DNA of 64,000 nt from Actinacidiphila acidipaludis (lineage in GTDB: Bacteria; Actinomycetota; Actinomycetes; Streptomycetales; Streptomycetaceae): positions 1 to 64,000 of the forward strand of contig NZ_JAINZZ010000026.1 of the NCBI RefSeq assembly GCF_019890725.1. Direction: 5' to 3'. Under the pieces are notes generated by a model. It was not told the origin of the DNA. It saw nothing but the letters and a program-made list of their open reading frames with translations, and did not search any database. The position numbers and the translations under genes were made by a program. Positions 1 through 9,160 of this stretch are shown one piece after another; positions within the stretch are counted from its first letter, which is position 1, and each line of letters begins with the position of its first letter.

Positions 1-1
1 C

Positions 2-334
2 GCGCTGACCACCTTCTCCATCGCCAACGACGTCGCCAAGTACTTCGCCATCATCCCGGCGATGTTCACGGCGGTGTACCCGGGCCTGGACCGGCTGAAC
101 GTCATGGGCCTGCACAGCCCCACGTCGGCCATCGCCTCGGCGATCATCTTCAACGCCCTGATCATCGTCGCGCTGATCCCGCTGGCCCTGCGCGGTGTCC
201 GCTACCGGCCCGCCTCCGCGGCCAAGCTGCTCAGCCGCAACATCTGGGTGTACGGCCTGGGCGGTCTGGTGCTGCCGTTCGCCGGCATCAAACTCATCGA
301 CCTGATCATCCAGTTCGTCCCCGGTCTGCGCTGA
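2..334 (+). CDS. kdpB: K+-transporting ATPase subunit B, C-terminal end (partial)
   Basis: This is the last 110 codons of the P-type ATPase subunit of the high-affinity KdpFABC potassium pump; the gene begins outside the window. The visible part starts in the conserved segment [19 protein letters not shown], continues through [20 protein letters not shown], and ends in two hydrophobic membrane segments, which matches the C-terminal transmembrane domain of KdpB. The frame is open from base 2. kdpC follows after 21 bases, so the two are surely in one operon. Identity is very secure; nothing can be said here about the ATPase core. Confidence 0.96.
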   Translation, partial: ALTTFSIANDVAKYFAIIPAMFTAVYPGLDRLNVMGLHSPTSAIASAIIFNALIIVALIPLALRGVRYRPASAAKLLSRNIWVYGLGGLVLPFAGIKLIDLIIQFVPGLR

Positions 335-355
335 CCGGAGAAAAAGGCAGTCATC

Positions 356-985
356 ATGCCCAGTTCCCTTCCCGCCGCGCTGCGCAACCACATGGCAGCC
401 CTGCGGATGCTGCTGGTCCTCACCGTGATCACCGGCATCGTCTATCCACTGGCCGTCACAGGGGTCGCGCAGGCCGCGTTCGGCCACCAGGCCAACGGCT
501 CGCTGGTGCACCGCAACGGCCAGGTCGTCGGGTCCAGCCTCATCGGCCAGAACTTCGACCTGCCGAAGAAGAACCCGAACGACCCGAACGAGGCACCGCG
601 CCCCGACCCGAAGTGGTTCCAGCCCCGGCCGTCCGCCGGCGGCTACGACCCGCTGGCCTCGGGTGCGTCCAACCTCGGTCCGAACAACCCGGACCTGGTG
701 AAGGCGATCAAGGACCGCAAGGCCGCGATCGCCGCGTTCGACGGCGTGAACCCGAAGGACGTGCCGGCGGACGCCGTCACCGCCTCCGGTTCCGGTCTGG
801 ACCCCGACATCTCGAAGGCGTACGCCGCCGAGCAGGTCGACCGGGTCGCCAAGGCCCGCGGGCTGGACCCGGCGGCCGTGCGCAAGCTGGTCGCCGAGAA
901 CACCCACAGCCGGGCCGTCGGCTTCCTGGGCCAGGACTACGTCAATGTGGTCGACCTCAATCTGGATCTGGCGAAGGCCGAGTAG
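356..985 (+). CDS. kdpC: K+-transporting ATPase subunit C
   Basis: KdpC is the single-span membrane subunit that stabilises the KdpFABC complex and assists ATP binding by KdpB. The 209-residue product has one hydrophobic helix near the N-terminus (about residues 17-38), then a periplasm-type domain with the family signatures VGSSLIGQNF, WFQPRPSAGGYDP, DPDISKAYAAEQ and VNVVDLNLDL at the end. The length is normal for the family. An A/G-rich segment ending in AAGG lies about 10 bases before the ATG. The gene follows kdpB closely and precedes kdpD by about 130 bases. Confidence 0.97.
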   Translation: MPSSLPAALRNHMAALRMLLVLTVITGIVYPLAVTGVAQAAFGHQANGSLVHRNGQVVGSSLIGQNFDLPKKNPNDPNEAPRPDPKWFQPRPSAGGYDPLASGASNLGPNNPDLVKAIKDRKAAIAAFDGVNPKDVPADAVTASGSGLDPDISKAYAAEQVDRVAKARGLDPAAVRKLVAENTHSRAVGFLGQDYVNVVDLNLDLAKAE

Positions 986-1116
986 AGCCTGCTGGCACAT
1001 CACACATGAGCACGACGCCGCCCCGGTCACCGCGGAGCGCCCCGGGCCCACCCGGCCCGGGGGCCTCGCGGTGGCCGGGCGGCGCGTTCGGTCATCACAC
1101 GCAAGGAGGGAGCCCG

Positions 1117-3696
1117 GTGGCATCCACCGCCGTCTCCGACTCGGCGCAGGCGCCGTACGCACGACCCGGCAGGCTCAAGGTGTTCCTCGGTGCGGCGCCC
1201 GGCGTGGGCAAGACGTACCGGATGCTCGACGAGGGCAGGCGCCGCGCCGACCGCGGCACCGATGTCGTCGTGGCGTACGTCGAGTGCCACGGCCGGCCGC
1301 ACACCGAGGAGATGCTCGACGGTCTGGAAGTCGTACCGCGCACGGTGCGCGAGTACCGCGGCACGACGCTGACGGAGATGGACCTCGACGCGGTCCTCGA
1401 ACGCGCCCCGCAGGTGGCCCTGGTCGACGAACTGCCGCACACCAACGTGGCCGGCGGCCGGCACGCCAAGCGCTGGGAGGACATCGACGACCTGCTCGCC
1501 GCGGGCATCGACGTCGTCACCACCGTCAACATCCAGCATCTGGAGTCGCTCAACGACGTCGTCCAGAAGATCACCGGGGTCCCGCAGCGCGAGACCGTGC
1601 CCGACGAGGTGGTCCGCCGCGCGCACCAGATCGAGCTGGTCGACATGCCGGCCGACGCACTGCGCCGCCGCATGGCCCACGGCAACGTCTACGCCGCGGA
1701 GAAGGTCGACGCGGCGCTCTCCAACTACTTCCGGGTCGGCAACCTGACCGCGCTGCGCGAGCTGGCGCTGCTGTGGGTCGCCGGCCGGGTCGACGAGGCG
1801 CTGCAGAAGTACCGCTCGGAGCACGGCATAGGAGGGGTGTGGGAGACCCGCGAGCGGGTCGTGGTCGCGCTGACCGGCGGGCCGGAGGGCGCCACGCTGA
1901 TCCGCCGCGCGGCACGCATCGCCGACCGGTCCGCGGGCGGCGACCTGCTGGCCGTGCACATCGCCCGCAGCGACGGCCTCGCGGAGGCGTCACCGGCGGC
2001 GCTGGCCAAGCAGCGGACCCTGGTGGAGTCGCTGGGCGGCACCTACCACACCGTGGTCGGCGACCACATCCCCAGCGCCCTGCTGGACTTCGCCCGCGCG
2101 GAGAGCGCCACCCAGCTGGTGGTGGGCACGAGCCGGCGCGGGCGGCTCTCGCACTTCGTCACCGGCCGCGGCGTCGGCGAGACGGCCGTGGAACTGTCCG
2201 GGGACATCGACGTCCACATGGTGACCCACGAGCGGGCCGGCCGCGGCCGGCTGCTGCCCAGCCCGACCAGCAGCCTCTCCCGGGTGCGGCGGGTCGCCGG
2301 GCCGGTGGCCGGTCTGGTGCTGCCGGTGCTGCTCACCACTTTCCTCAGCCACACCCGCGGAACCCTGAACCTGACCACCGACACGCTGCTGTTCCTGCTC
2401 GCCGTGATCGGTGTGGCCTGCATCGGCGGGGTGGTCTCCGCGCTGCTCGCCTCGATCACCGCCTCGCTGCTCCTCAACTGGTTCTTCATCCCGCCGCTCC
2501 ACCGGTTCACCATCGGCGAGACCAACAACGCGCTGGCGCTGGTGGTCTTCGCGGTCGCCGCGGTCACCGTCGCCGCGATCGTCGACACCTCGATCCGGTT
2601 CTCGCGCAGAGCCGCGAACGCCACCGCGGAGGCCGAGACGCTGTCGTCCCTGGCGGGCAGCATCCTGCGCGGCGACCAGGGGGTGGACGTGCTGCTGCGG
2701 CGCACGCGTGAGGCCTTCGGGATGGAGTCGGCGGAACTCGCCCGGCGGACGGACGCCGACCCGGAGGCCGCCAAGACCGCGGGCGCCGGGGACGGCACCG
2801 GGAACGGCGGCAGGACGGTGACGGTCACCGCGCCGGTCGGCCCCGACGACGTCCTGGTGCTGCGCGGACGCCGGCTCGCCGCGTCCGAGCGCCGGGTGTT
2901 CGTCGCCTTCGCCGGACACGTCGCCGCGGCCCTGGAACGCGCCCGGCTGGCCGAGGCCGCCGCCGAGGTCGAACCCGTGAAGGCCGCGGACCGGATGCGG
3001 ACCGCACTGCTGGCCGCGGTCAGCCACGACCTGCGCACCCCGATCGCCAGCGGCTGGGCGGCGGTCAGCAGCCTGCGCAGCCGTGACGTGCGCTTCTCCG
3101 ACGAGGATCGCGACGAGCTGCTCGCCACCGCCGAGGAGTCGCTGGTGCGGCTCAACCGGCTGGTGGACAACCTGCTGGACATGAGCCGCCTGCAGGCGGG
3201 AGCCCTGACGCTGAACCTGCAGCCCACCGCGCTCGCCGAGGTGCTGCCCATGGCCCTGGACACCCTGCCCGCCACCGGCACACCGGTGGTCACCCAGGGC
3301 GTCGCCGAGACCGCGGACATCCTCGCCGACCCGCCACTGCTGGAACGCGTGCTCGCCAACCTGGTGGCCAACGCGGTCCGGCACAGCCCGCCCGGCCGGA
3401 AGGTGCTGGTCTCGGCGAGCGCGCTCGGCGAACGGGTCGAACTGCGGGTGATCGACCAGGGCCCCGGACTCGGACCCGAGGACCACGACCGGGTCTTCGA
3501 GCCGTTCCAGCGCATGGGGGACACCGACAACACCACCGGGCTGGGCCTGGGACTGGCGCTGTCGCGCGGCCTGACCGAGGCGATGGGCGGCACGCTCACC
3601 CCGGAGGACACACCGGGCGGCGGCCTGACCATGGTCGTCTCGCTGCCGGCCGCGGCGTCGCCCCCGCCCGGCCCTCGGGAGCGGACCACGGTCTGA
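1117..3696 (+). CDS. kdpD: Potassium-sensing histidine kinase KdpD
   Basis: KdpD is the membrane sensor kinase that controls kdp expression with KdpE. The 859-residue protein has the full family layout: KdpD domain with Walker A (GAAPGVGKT, about residue 25) and VDELPHTN (about 105), a USP-like domain (about 245-370), a block of four membrane helices (about 393-500), a GAF-like region, the phosphoacceptor motif SHDLRTP (about 636), and an ATPase domain with NLVANAVRHSP and GLGLGLALS. The GTG start at 1117 has a strong AAGGAGGG site 6 bases upstream. An in-frame ATG at 1006 would add 37 low-complexity residues and has no such site. No kdpE follows: the next gene is convergent. Confidence 0.95.
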   Translation: MASTAVSDSAQAPYARPGRLKVFLGAAPGVGKTYRMLDEGRRRADRGTDVVVAYVECHGRPHTEEMLDGLEVVPRTVREYRGTTLTEMDLDAVLERAPQVALVDELPHTNVAGGRHAKRWEDIDDLLAAGIDVVTTVNIQHLESLNDVVQKITGVPQRETVPDEVVRRAHQIELVDMPADALRRRMAHGNVYAAEKVDAALSNYFRVGNLTALRELALLWVAGRVDEALQKYRSEHGIGGVWETRERVVVALTGGPEGATLIRRAARIADRSAGGDLLAVHIARSDGLAEASPAALAKQRTLVESLGGTYHTVVGDHIPSALLDFARAESATQLVVGTSRRGRLSHFVTGRGVGETAVELSGDIDVHMVTHERAGRGRLLPSPTSSLSRVRRVAGPVAGLVLPVLLTTFLSHTRGTLNLTTDTLLFLLAVIGVACIGGVVSALLASITASLLLNWFFIPPLHRFTIGETNNALALVVFAVAAVTVAAIVDTSIRFSRRAANATAEAETLSSLAGSILRGDQGVDVLLRRTREAFGMESAELARRTDADPEAAKTAGAGDGTGNGGRTVTVTAPVGPDDVLVLRGRRLAASERRVFVAFAGHVAAALERARLAEAAAEVEPVKAADRMRTALLAAVSHDLRTPIASGWAAVSSLRSRDVRFSDEDRDELLATAEESLVRLNRLVDNLLDMSRLQAGALTLNLQPTALAEVLPMALDTLPATGTPVVTQGVAETADILADPPLLERVLANLVANAVRHSPPGRKVLVSASALGERVELRVIDQGPGLGPEDHDRVFEPFQRMGDTDNTTGLGLGLALSRGLTEAMGGTLTPEDTPGGGLTMVVSLPAAASPPPGPRERTTV

Positions 3697-3707
3697 CGGC
3701 GGCACGT

Positions 3708-3743
3708 GCGTCGGGGCCGCACCGGACGGTGCGGCCCCGACGC
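3708..3743. terminator. Bidirectional hairpin terminator between kdpD and a convergent gene
   Basis: A perfect 16-bp stem (arms 3708-3723 and 3728-3743) closes a GGAC loop. It lies 12 bases after the kdpD stop and 35 bases before the stop of the convergent gene, so it can end both transcripts. There is no T-run, as is usual in Streptomyces. Confidence 0.85.
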
Positions 3744-3777
3744 GGGTGCTGGGGAGTGCGGTCGACCTGGCCCGGCG

Positions 3778-4341
3778 TCACCGCATCCCCGAGGCGCGCA
3801 GGATCGCGCCGGCCTCGTCGTCGACGCGCCGTCCGAGCCCGGCCACGACCCGGCGGCCGGTGCGCAGCGTGCCGCGCTCCAGCGACCGGCGGACACCGGT
3901 GTCCAGCAGGTGCCAGAGCAGCGGGTCGGCGACGACCACCTCGGGGTCGATCTCGGCGTGCCCGCCGTGGACGTCGCGCAGCACCAGCCCGGCGGCGATC
4001 TCGCCGACCAGCAGAACGGCGACGAGGGCGTCCGTCCGCACCCGCCGGGTACGCAGCACGCCGCGCACGCTGAGCCAGCCCTCTCCTGCCGTCACCTTCG
4101 CCGGCCAGAGCAGGGCGGCGACGACCAGCGCGACAGCGCAGGTGGCGAGCGCGTGCAGCACGCCGAGCTCCCCGGTGTCCGCTTCGGCCGCCATCGCCAT
4201 GGCGAGGACCGCGCAGGCGCAGCCGATCGCCCAGCGGCGGTCGCCGCGCCGTCCGCGCGCGCGGACCGTCTCGTGCACCGGCCCGTGACCCAGGGACCGA
4301 TCGCCCCCGACCACGGGAGGCGGGCTGTGTCGCCGTCCCAT
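3778..4341 (-). CDS. Hypothetical membrane protein with PH-like soluble part
   Basis: I do not recognise a specific family. The 187-residue product has a basic, Pro/Arg-rich N-terminus and then two hydrophobic segments (roughly residues 38-55 and 64-82, ending ALVVAALLWP). The soluble tail carries a pattern seen in small bacterial PH-like membrane proteins (GWLSVRGVLRTRRVRTDALVAV, written here as GWLSVRGVLRT then RRVRTD). The ATG at 4341 is preceded by GGAG at short spacing; an in-frame start 27 bases upstream is possible. It converges on kdpD across a shared hairpin and is probably monocistronic. Function unknown. Confidence 0.7.
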   Translation of the reverse strand: MGRRHSPPPVVGGDRSLGHGPVHETVRARGRRGDRRWAIGCACAVLAMAMAAEADTGELGVLHALATCAVALVVAALLWPAKVTAGEGWLSVRGVLRTRRVRTDALVAVLLVGEIAAGLVLRDVHGGHAEIDPEVVVADPLLWHLLDTGVRRSLERGTLRTGRRVVAGLGRRVDDEAGAILRASGMR

Positions 4342-4494
4342 GTCTCCGACGCTAGGAGCCCGCTCCACGCGGGTGGACCGGCGCTGACGGCGCTCTGACG
4401 CGCCGCCCGGGTTCTCTGACGCGTTCTTGACACCAGGCCCCGGGGGCCGCGGCCTCCGCGGGCGGTCCGGGGGCCGGGAGTCGCGAGGGGGTGG

Positions 4495-5496
4495 TCAGGC
4501 GCGCGGAACGCCCTGCGGACCGCGGGCCTCACCGGGCTCGGCCGCCGGTCCGTCGGCGTCCAGGGCGAGCGCCGCCCGCAGCTCGGCGAGGTGGGGCGGC
4601 TGGGCCCCGTGCCGGGTGGTGGCGATGGCCCCGGCCACCACGGCCTGCCGCAGCACCCGTTCGACCTCCGGCGGTGTGACGGGAAGGCGCACGCCCTGCC
4701 CCGCACCGGCGCCCGGCTCGACCACCGCGGCCAGCAGCGCGGACTGGAAGGCGTCGCCCGCGCCGATGGTGTCGGCGACCGCGGTGGCGGGCGCGGGCAC
4801 GGACACCTCGGCGTCCGCGGTGAAACCGGTGGCGCCGCCGGGCCCGCGGGTCAGCACCGCCAGCCGGGGACCGTGACCGAGCAGGTCACGCGCAGAGCGG
4901 CCCGGGTCCTGCCCCGGGTAGAGCCACTCCAGGTCCTCCTCGCTGGCCTTGACGATGTCGGCGGCGCCGACGAGCCGCAGCAGCGCCGCCCGGTAGGCGT
5001 CGCGGTCGGGCTGCACGGCGGGCCGCACGTTCAGGTCCACGGCAACCGCGGTGCCCGGCCGTCCGTGCAGCCGCCGGCACGCGTCGACCACGGCGTCGGC
5101 GCCCGGGGCGACCACCGCGGCCAGCGAGCCGGTGTGCAGCAGGACGGTGCCGTCGGGGACCGGGATGTCCCGGGGGTCCCACGCGGCGAGGAAGTCGTAG
5201 GTGGCCGAGCCGGTCGTGTCGTCCACGTACGCCAGCGCCACCGTGGTGCGTCCCGACGCGCTCGGGGCCCGCACGACCTCCAGCCCCGTGCCGGCGAGGT
5301 ACTGCGCCACCACTCCCCCGGGAGCGTCGTCGCCCCAGCAGGTGATCAGCGCGACCGGGTGCCCGAGACGCCGCAGCCCGATGGCCACGTTGGCGGGACT
5401 GCCCCCGGGGTGGGGGGCGATGCCGCCCGTGCCGGTGTGCCACACCAGATCGACGAGGGTCTCGCCCACGACCGTGATCCGCGCGCTGGTGGTCAT
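4495..5496 (-). CDS. PfkB-family carbohydrate kinase (fructokinase-like)
   Basis: This 333-residue protein is a ribokinase/PfkB-fold sugar kinase that phosphorylates a sugar with ATP. The N-terminal signature VVGETLVDLVW and GGSPANVAIGLRRLG places the sugar-binding region (residues about 8-50). The C-terminal signature DTIGAGDAFQSALLAAV (about residue 255) holds the catalytic Asp and anion hole. Overall it resembles fructokinases, but the substrate cannot be read from sequence. The ATG at 5496 has GAAAGG upstream; longer in-frame starts are in low-complexity sequence. No transporter or regulator gene is adjacent, so the pathway is unknown. Confidence 0.88.
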   Translation of the reverse strand: MTTSARITVVGETLVDLVWHTGTGGIAPHPGGSPANVAIGLRRLGHPVALITCWGDDAPGGVVAQYLAGTGLEVVRAPSASGRTTVALAYVDDTTGSATYDFLAAWDPRDIPVPDGTVLLHTGSLAAVVAPGADAVVDACRRLHGRPGTAVAVDLNVRPAVQPDRDAYRAALLRLVGAADIVKASEEDLEWLYPGQDPGRSARDLLGHGPRLAVLTRGPGGATGFTADAEVSVPAPATAVADTIGAGDAFQSALLAAVVEPGAGAGQGVRLPVTPPEVERVLRQAVVAGAIATTRHGAQPPHLAELRAALALDADGPAAEPGEARGPQGVPRA

Positions 5497-5649
5497 GGCC
5501 CTGCCTTTCGCTGCTGCTTCGGTGCCGTCGCCGTCGCCCCGGCCCGCCCCCGGCCGAGGAAGAGCCGGCCATCGAATGATCCACGATCGCCGCTGCGGGG
5601 GCACACGCCCCCGTCCCCGGCCGCGGGCGACCGCCCCTCCCGGCGGGGG

Positions 5650-7884
5650 TCACCGCAGCGACGCGGGCAGTTCCTCGCGGTGGACGATGCCCAGGCGCTG
5701 GGTCGCCCGGGTCAGCGCCACGTAGAGGTCGCTCGTCCCGAACCGGCCCGGCTCGACCACCAGGACGTGGTCGAACTCCAGGCCCTTCGCCCCGCGCGGG
5801 CCGAGCAGGACCACGGCCCGGGTGAGATCGGGCTCGGCACCGGCCGTCACCCCGTCGAGCCGGGCGGCGATCTCCTCGTGCAGCGCGTCGGGCGCGATCA
5901 CGGCCAGGCGCCCCTCGGCCGGCGTGAGTTCGGCCACCGCCCGCTCCACCGCGCCCGCCAGATCCGCGCCGGACTCCCGCGTCCAGGGCGCGACGCCCGT
6001 CGACCGCACCGAGGCCGGCGGCTCGAAGGCCGGGTCCTGGGCCCGCACCACCCGGGCGGCCAGGTCCATCACCTCAGCCGGGGTGCGGTAGTTGACCCCC
6101 AGCCGCACCTGCGAGAAGCGGTCGCCGACGTAGGGCTCCAGGATGGCGTCCCACGACCCGACGCCCGCCTCCTCGGACGTCTGCGCGGGGTCGCCGACCA
6201 GGGTCAGCGAGCGGGTCGGCGACCGGCGCATCAGCAACCGCCAGGCCATGGGCGACAGTTCCTGCGCCTCGTCCACGATGATGTGCCCGAACGCCCAGGT
6301 GCGGTCGGCCGCCGCGCGCTCGGCGGCGCTGCGGTGGTCGGCCTCCTCCTGACGCTCGGCCATCCGCTCGGCGTCGATGATGTCGTGGGCGGCCAGGACC
6401 TCGGACTCCTCGTCCTCGAACTCGTAGCTCTCGGAACCCTGGGACACCGCGAGGACGCCCTGGGCGTACGCGATGCGCTCCTGCCGCTCGGCCTCGGCGG
6501 CCGCCCGCTCGGCGCTGTCGTCGGTCCCGAGCAGCTCGGCGGCCTCGTCCAGGAGCGGCACGTCGGCCGGGGTCCACTCCCCCGCGCCGCGGGCGCGCCG
6601 GACGGCTTCCGCGTCCTCGTCCGGCAGGTAGACCGGCTCGGCCAGGTAGTCGGCGAGGAACCGCTGCGGGCTGAGCGGCGGCCAGAGCTCGGCGAGCGCG
6701 GCGTGCACCTCCTCGTTGGCGGCGACGGCCTTGCCGAGCTGGGCGATGTCGTCGGGACCCAGGAAGTTGGGACCGCCGTACGGGTCCGCGCCGAGGCGTT
6801 CGGCGAGCTGTGCGGTGAGCGCGTCGACGGCGTGGAAGACGAAGTACGGGCGGGCGATGTTGTGCGGCAGCAGCGTGTCGCGGGCCGCCTGCCGGGCCTC
6901 GTAGGCGATCTCCCAGTCCAGGATCAGGTCGCCGTCGTCGTGCCGGATGATCACGGGGGCGCCGGGCTCGGGCAGCGCCTGGCGGTCGCGCAGCGCCATG
7001 GCCAGCACCTCGGCCATCCCGGCGTCGCCCTTGACCGCGGCCGCCCGGGGGGTGTCGGTGCCGCGGGCGTGGACGCCGGGGAACAGTTCGGCCTGGGTGG
7101 CGAGCAGGACGCCGGTCTCGCCGAGGGCCGGCAGCACCTCGCCGATGTAGCGCAGGAAGGCCGCGTTGGGGCCGACGACCAGTACCGCGCGCTTGGCCAG
7201 CAGCTCCCGCTGCTCGTACAGCAGGAACGCCGCGCGGTGCAGGGCGACGGCGGTCTTGCCGGTGCCCGGGCCGCCCTCGACGACGAGCACACCGTGGTGG
7301 TCGGCCCGGATGACGCGGTCCTGCTCGGCCTGGATGGTCCGCACGATGTCGCTCATGCGCCCGGTGCGGGCGGAGTTGAGCGAGGCGAGCAGGACGGCGT
7401 CGCCGCTGGGGTCCTCGAAGCCGCTGCGTTCGCGGTCCCCCAGGTCGAGGATCTCGTCGTGCAGCTCGGTCACCGTGCGGCCCTCGGTGGTGATGTGCCG
7501 GCGCCGGCGCAGACCCAGCGGGGTGTGCCCGGTGGCGAGATAGAACGGCCGCGCGACGGGTGCGCGCCAGTCGATCAGCACGGGGGTGTGATCGGCGTCG
7601 TCCTCACGAATTCCGATGCGGCCGATATGGTGCGCGGAACCGTCCTGGAGGTCGATCCGGCCGAAGCAGAGCGAGCCGTCCACCGCATTCAGGGCGGCCA
7701 GCACACCCGCGCGCTCGGCGACGAGCACATCGCGTTCGAGGCGGGCCTGCATGCCCGTTCCCACCGGGATCAGCGCGTCCTTGACGCGGCGTTCGGCGAG
7801 GCCGCGGAGCGTGTCGACCCGGTCGTACACCCGGTCGAGGAATTCCTGCTCCCTCTGCAATTCGGCGTGTGCGCGATTTGACAA
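5650..7884 (-). CDS. helD: HelD/HelR-like UvrD-type helicase (RNA polymerase recycling factor)
   Basis: The 744-residue product is a superfamily 1 ATPase of the HelD type, which in Gram-positives clears stalled RNA polymerase and in some actinomycetes confers rifamycin tolerance. Visible motifs are Walker A in VEGGPGTGKTAVALHR (about residue 200), the DEAQ box in IIVDEAQELSPMAWRLLMRR (about 535), GDPAQT, and a C-terminal YVALTRATQRLGIVHR motif. The N-terminus (ELQREQEFLDRVYDRVDTL) forms the long coiled coil typical of HelD. A TTG at 7884 gives the family-like start LSNRAHAEL; a further in-frame TTG lies at 7992. The leader contains two hairpins, and an insertion element ends 125 bases upstream. 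Actual drug resistance is not shown. Confidence 0.88.
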   Translation of the reverse strand: MSNRAHAELQREQEFLDRVYDRVDTLRGLAERRVKDALIPVGTGMQARLERDVLVAERAGVLAALNAVDGSLCFGRIDLQDGSAHHIGRIGIREDDADHTPVLIDWRAPVARPFYLATGHTPLGLRRRRHITTEGRTVTELHDEILDLGDRERSGFEDPSGDAVLLASLNSARTGRMSDIVRTIQAEQDRVIRADHHGVLVVEGGPGTGKTAVALHRAAFLLYEQRELLAKRAVLVVGPNAAFLRYIGEVLPALGETGVLLATQAELFPGVHARGTDTPRAAAVKGDAGMAEVLAMALRDRQALPEPGAPVIIRHDDGDLILDWEIAYEARQAARDTLLPHNIARPYFVFHAVDALTAQLAERLGADPYGGPNFLGPDDIAQLGKAVAANEEVHAALAELWPPLSPQRFLADYLAEPVYLPDEDAEAVRRARGAGEWTPADVPLLDEAAELLGTDDSAERAAAEAERQERIAYAQGVLAVSQGSESYEFEDEESEVLAAHDIIDAERMAERQEEADHRSAAERAAADRTWAFGHIIVDEAQELSPMAWRLLMRRSPTRSLTLVGDPAQTSEEAGVGSWDAILEPYVGDRFSQVRLGVNYRTPAEVMDLAARVVRAQDPAFEPPASVRSTGVAPWTRESGADLAGAVERAVAELTPAEGRLAVIAPDALHEEIAARLDGVTAGAEPDLTRAVVLLGPRGAKGLEFDHVLVVEPGRFGTSDLYVALTRATQRLGIVHREELPASLR

Positions 7885-7918
7885 AGCGGCCCCCAGTCGG
7901 ATACCTTGTTTTCTGTCA

Positions 7919-7954
7919 GCCCCGGTCGCGGGGCCTTTTTCTGTGAGTACACAG
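7919..7954. promoter_or_regulatory. Twin hairpins in the helD 5' leader
   Basis: Two adjacent perfect hairpins occur: GCCCCG-GTCG-CGGGGC (7919-7934) followed by C and five T on the plus strand, and CTGTG-AGTA-CACAG (7941-7954). Read on the plus strand the first is a textbook intrinsic terminator, but no plus-strand gene ends here. On the helD strand both lie in the leader between the likely start and the inserted element, so they may be a regulatory or pausing structure. I could not match the rifamycin-associated element from memory. Confidence 0.5.
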
Positions 7955-8009
7955 AAACCCTCAATATACGCGGGGAAATCCGCCCTCCGCAATGCGGCGC
8001 CGCGGCTTT

Positions 8010-8039
8010 TGAACTTGAAAGCGTGATGTCGGTCAGTCG
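8010..8039 (+). repeat. Left terminal inverted repeat of the IS630-like element
   Basis: This 30-bp repeat overlaps the last codon region of the transposase (stop at 8033-8035). It pairs with 10397-10426 with a single mismatch (T at 8033 versus the C expected from the other end). Confidence 0.85.
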
Positions 8040-9095
8040 TCTGTGATCAGGCCAGTGCCTGCGAGGCATCCGTCGATCAACTCTGGGCGGTATTGGATGC
8101 GCTTGAGTCGGCGCTTCACGGCACGAGTGATCTCGCTGAGGTCGGCGGCGGCGAGATTGCCGTGTCGCGTTTGACCAGTGACCAGATGCCTTCCTGGGGG
8201 TTGAGGTCCGGGGCGTAGGTGGGCAGCTGGAAGACGGTCAGCCAGTCGGCGTTCGCGTCGATGAACTCCTTCATCCCGGCGGTCAGGTGCAGTCGGACGT
8301 TGTCCCAGACGAGCACGATTGGGCCGCCGAGCTGGATGCGGGCACGAACGAGCAGGTCCCGGAAGTCCTGCCACCCGAAGCCCTTCGGTTTGTTCTTGCG
8401 GCCCCGGTACTCGCGGATCGCGTAGATCAGCCGGGACCGCTCGCCCGGCTTGTAGCAGGTCATGCCCGCCATCGACACTCGCCCGGAGCCTCGGCCCCGC
8501 ACCCGCACGACGGGGGTCTGGCCGATCCGGCCCCAGGTCCTGGCGCGCGGCGGGGTCATCGACTGCCCGGCTTCGTCCTCGAAGAGGATCCAGGCGCCGC
8601 GCTCCGCCGCGGTGCTCTTACCCGCGGCCAGGTCTCCTTCTTCCAGACCTCGACTGCGTCGTCGTCGCGCTCGATGGCCCGCCGGGCGGGCTGCTGCCAC
8701 GACCAGCCGTGCCGCTTCAGTAACTGCCAGGTGCCCTCGACGGTGTAGGAGACGTGGAACAGCCGGCCGATCAGCGTCTTGATCCGCGCCAGCGTCCACC
8801 GCTGATCCGTCCAACCATGGACGAGCGGGCCTCGCTCCAACTCGCGCTCAAGTCTGGCAACCTGGGCCTCGCTGAGCCGAGAGCGGCCCGGGGACCCCTT
8901 CGACAGCAGCCCGGGCTCGCCGCACTCGCGCCAGGACCTTCGCCATCGCTCCATCGACCGCACGCTCACCCGCAGCCCGGCTGCGATCTCTGCATTCTTT
9001 TGACCGACCTCGAAGCGTTCGACGGCCTGAAGCCGCAATCGCTGGCGGGCGGCCCTCCCGGCATCGGTCAACCCGCCGCCCTGCGCGTATCTCAC
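8033..9095 (-). pseudogene. IS630-family transposase, frameshifted
   Basis: The coding sequence is split over three frames. The first (from 9095) holds the N-terminal helix-turn-helix region (RFEVGQKNAEIAAGLRVSVR, SMERWRRSW). The second holds the DDE catalytic core with WILFEDEAGQSM, VLVWDNVRLH and YAPDLNPQEGIWSLVKRD. The third holds the C-terminus (DLSEITRAVKRRLKRIQYRP). Each junction behaves as a -1 shift. The first, near 8640, could be programmed, as known for some IS630 relatives. The second, near 8160, looks like loss of one G in the expected GACACGGG. With two shifts the protein is probably not made intact. Family identity is secure. Confidence 0.88.
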
Positions 9096-9160
9096 GTCCC
9101 AGGACTATCGGACCGGGCTGCTGCTGTTCGGCGAACGGCCAGGGCATCACCCGGCCGAGG

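Noticed and set aside
613-1116. Upstream extension of kdpD to 613 or to the ATG at 1006.
   Set aside because: The extension overlaps kdpC out of frame and is low-complexity. The GTG at 1117 has an AAGGAGGG site and begins the family-typical sequence.
4591-7881. A 1096-codon plus-strand open frame opposite the sugar kinase and helD genes.
   Set aside because: The product is Arg/Gly/His-rich without any motif, and both opposite-strand genes have clear families. It is a high-GC shadow frame.
7885-8009. Rifamycin-associated element upstream of helD.
   Set aside because: A GGGGCT string occurs on the minus strand, but the expected inverted repeat was not found.
9096-9160. A nearer right end of the IS630-like element just upstream of the transposase.
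   Set aside because: Only a weak resemblance (GGCATCAC) to the inner part of the repeat is present; the CTTTCAAGTTCA end is missing there and is found intact at 10397-10426.
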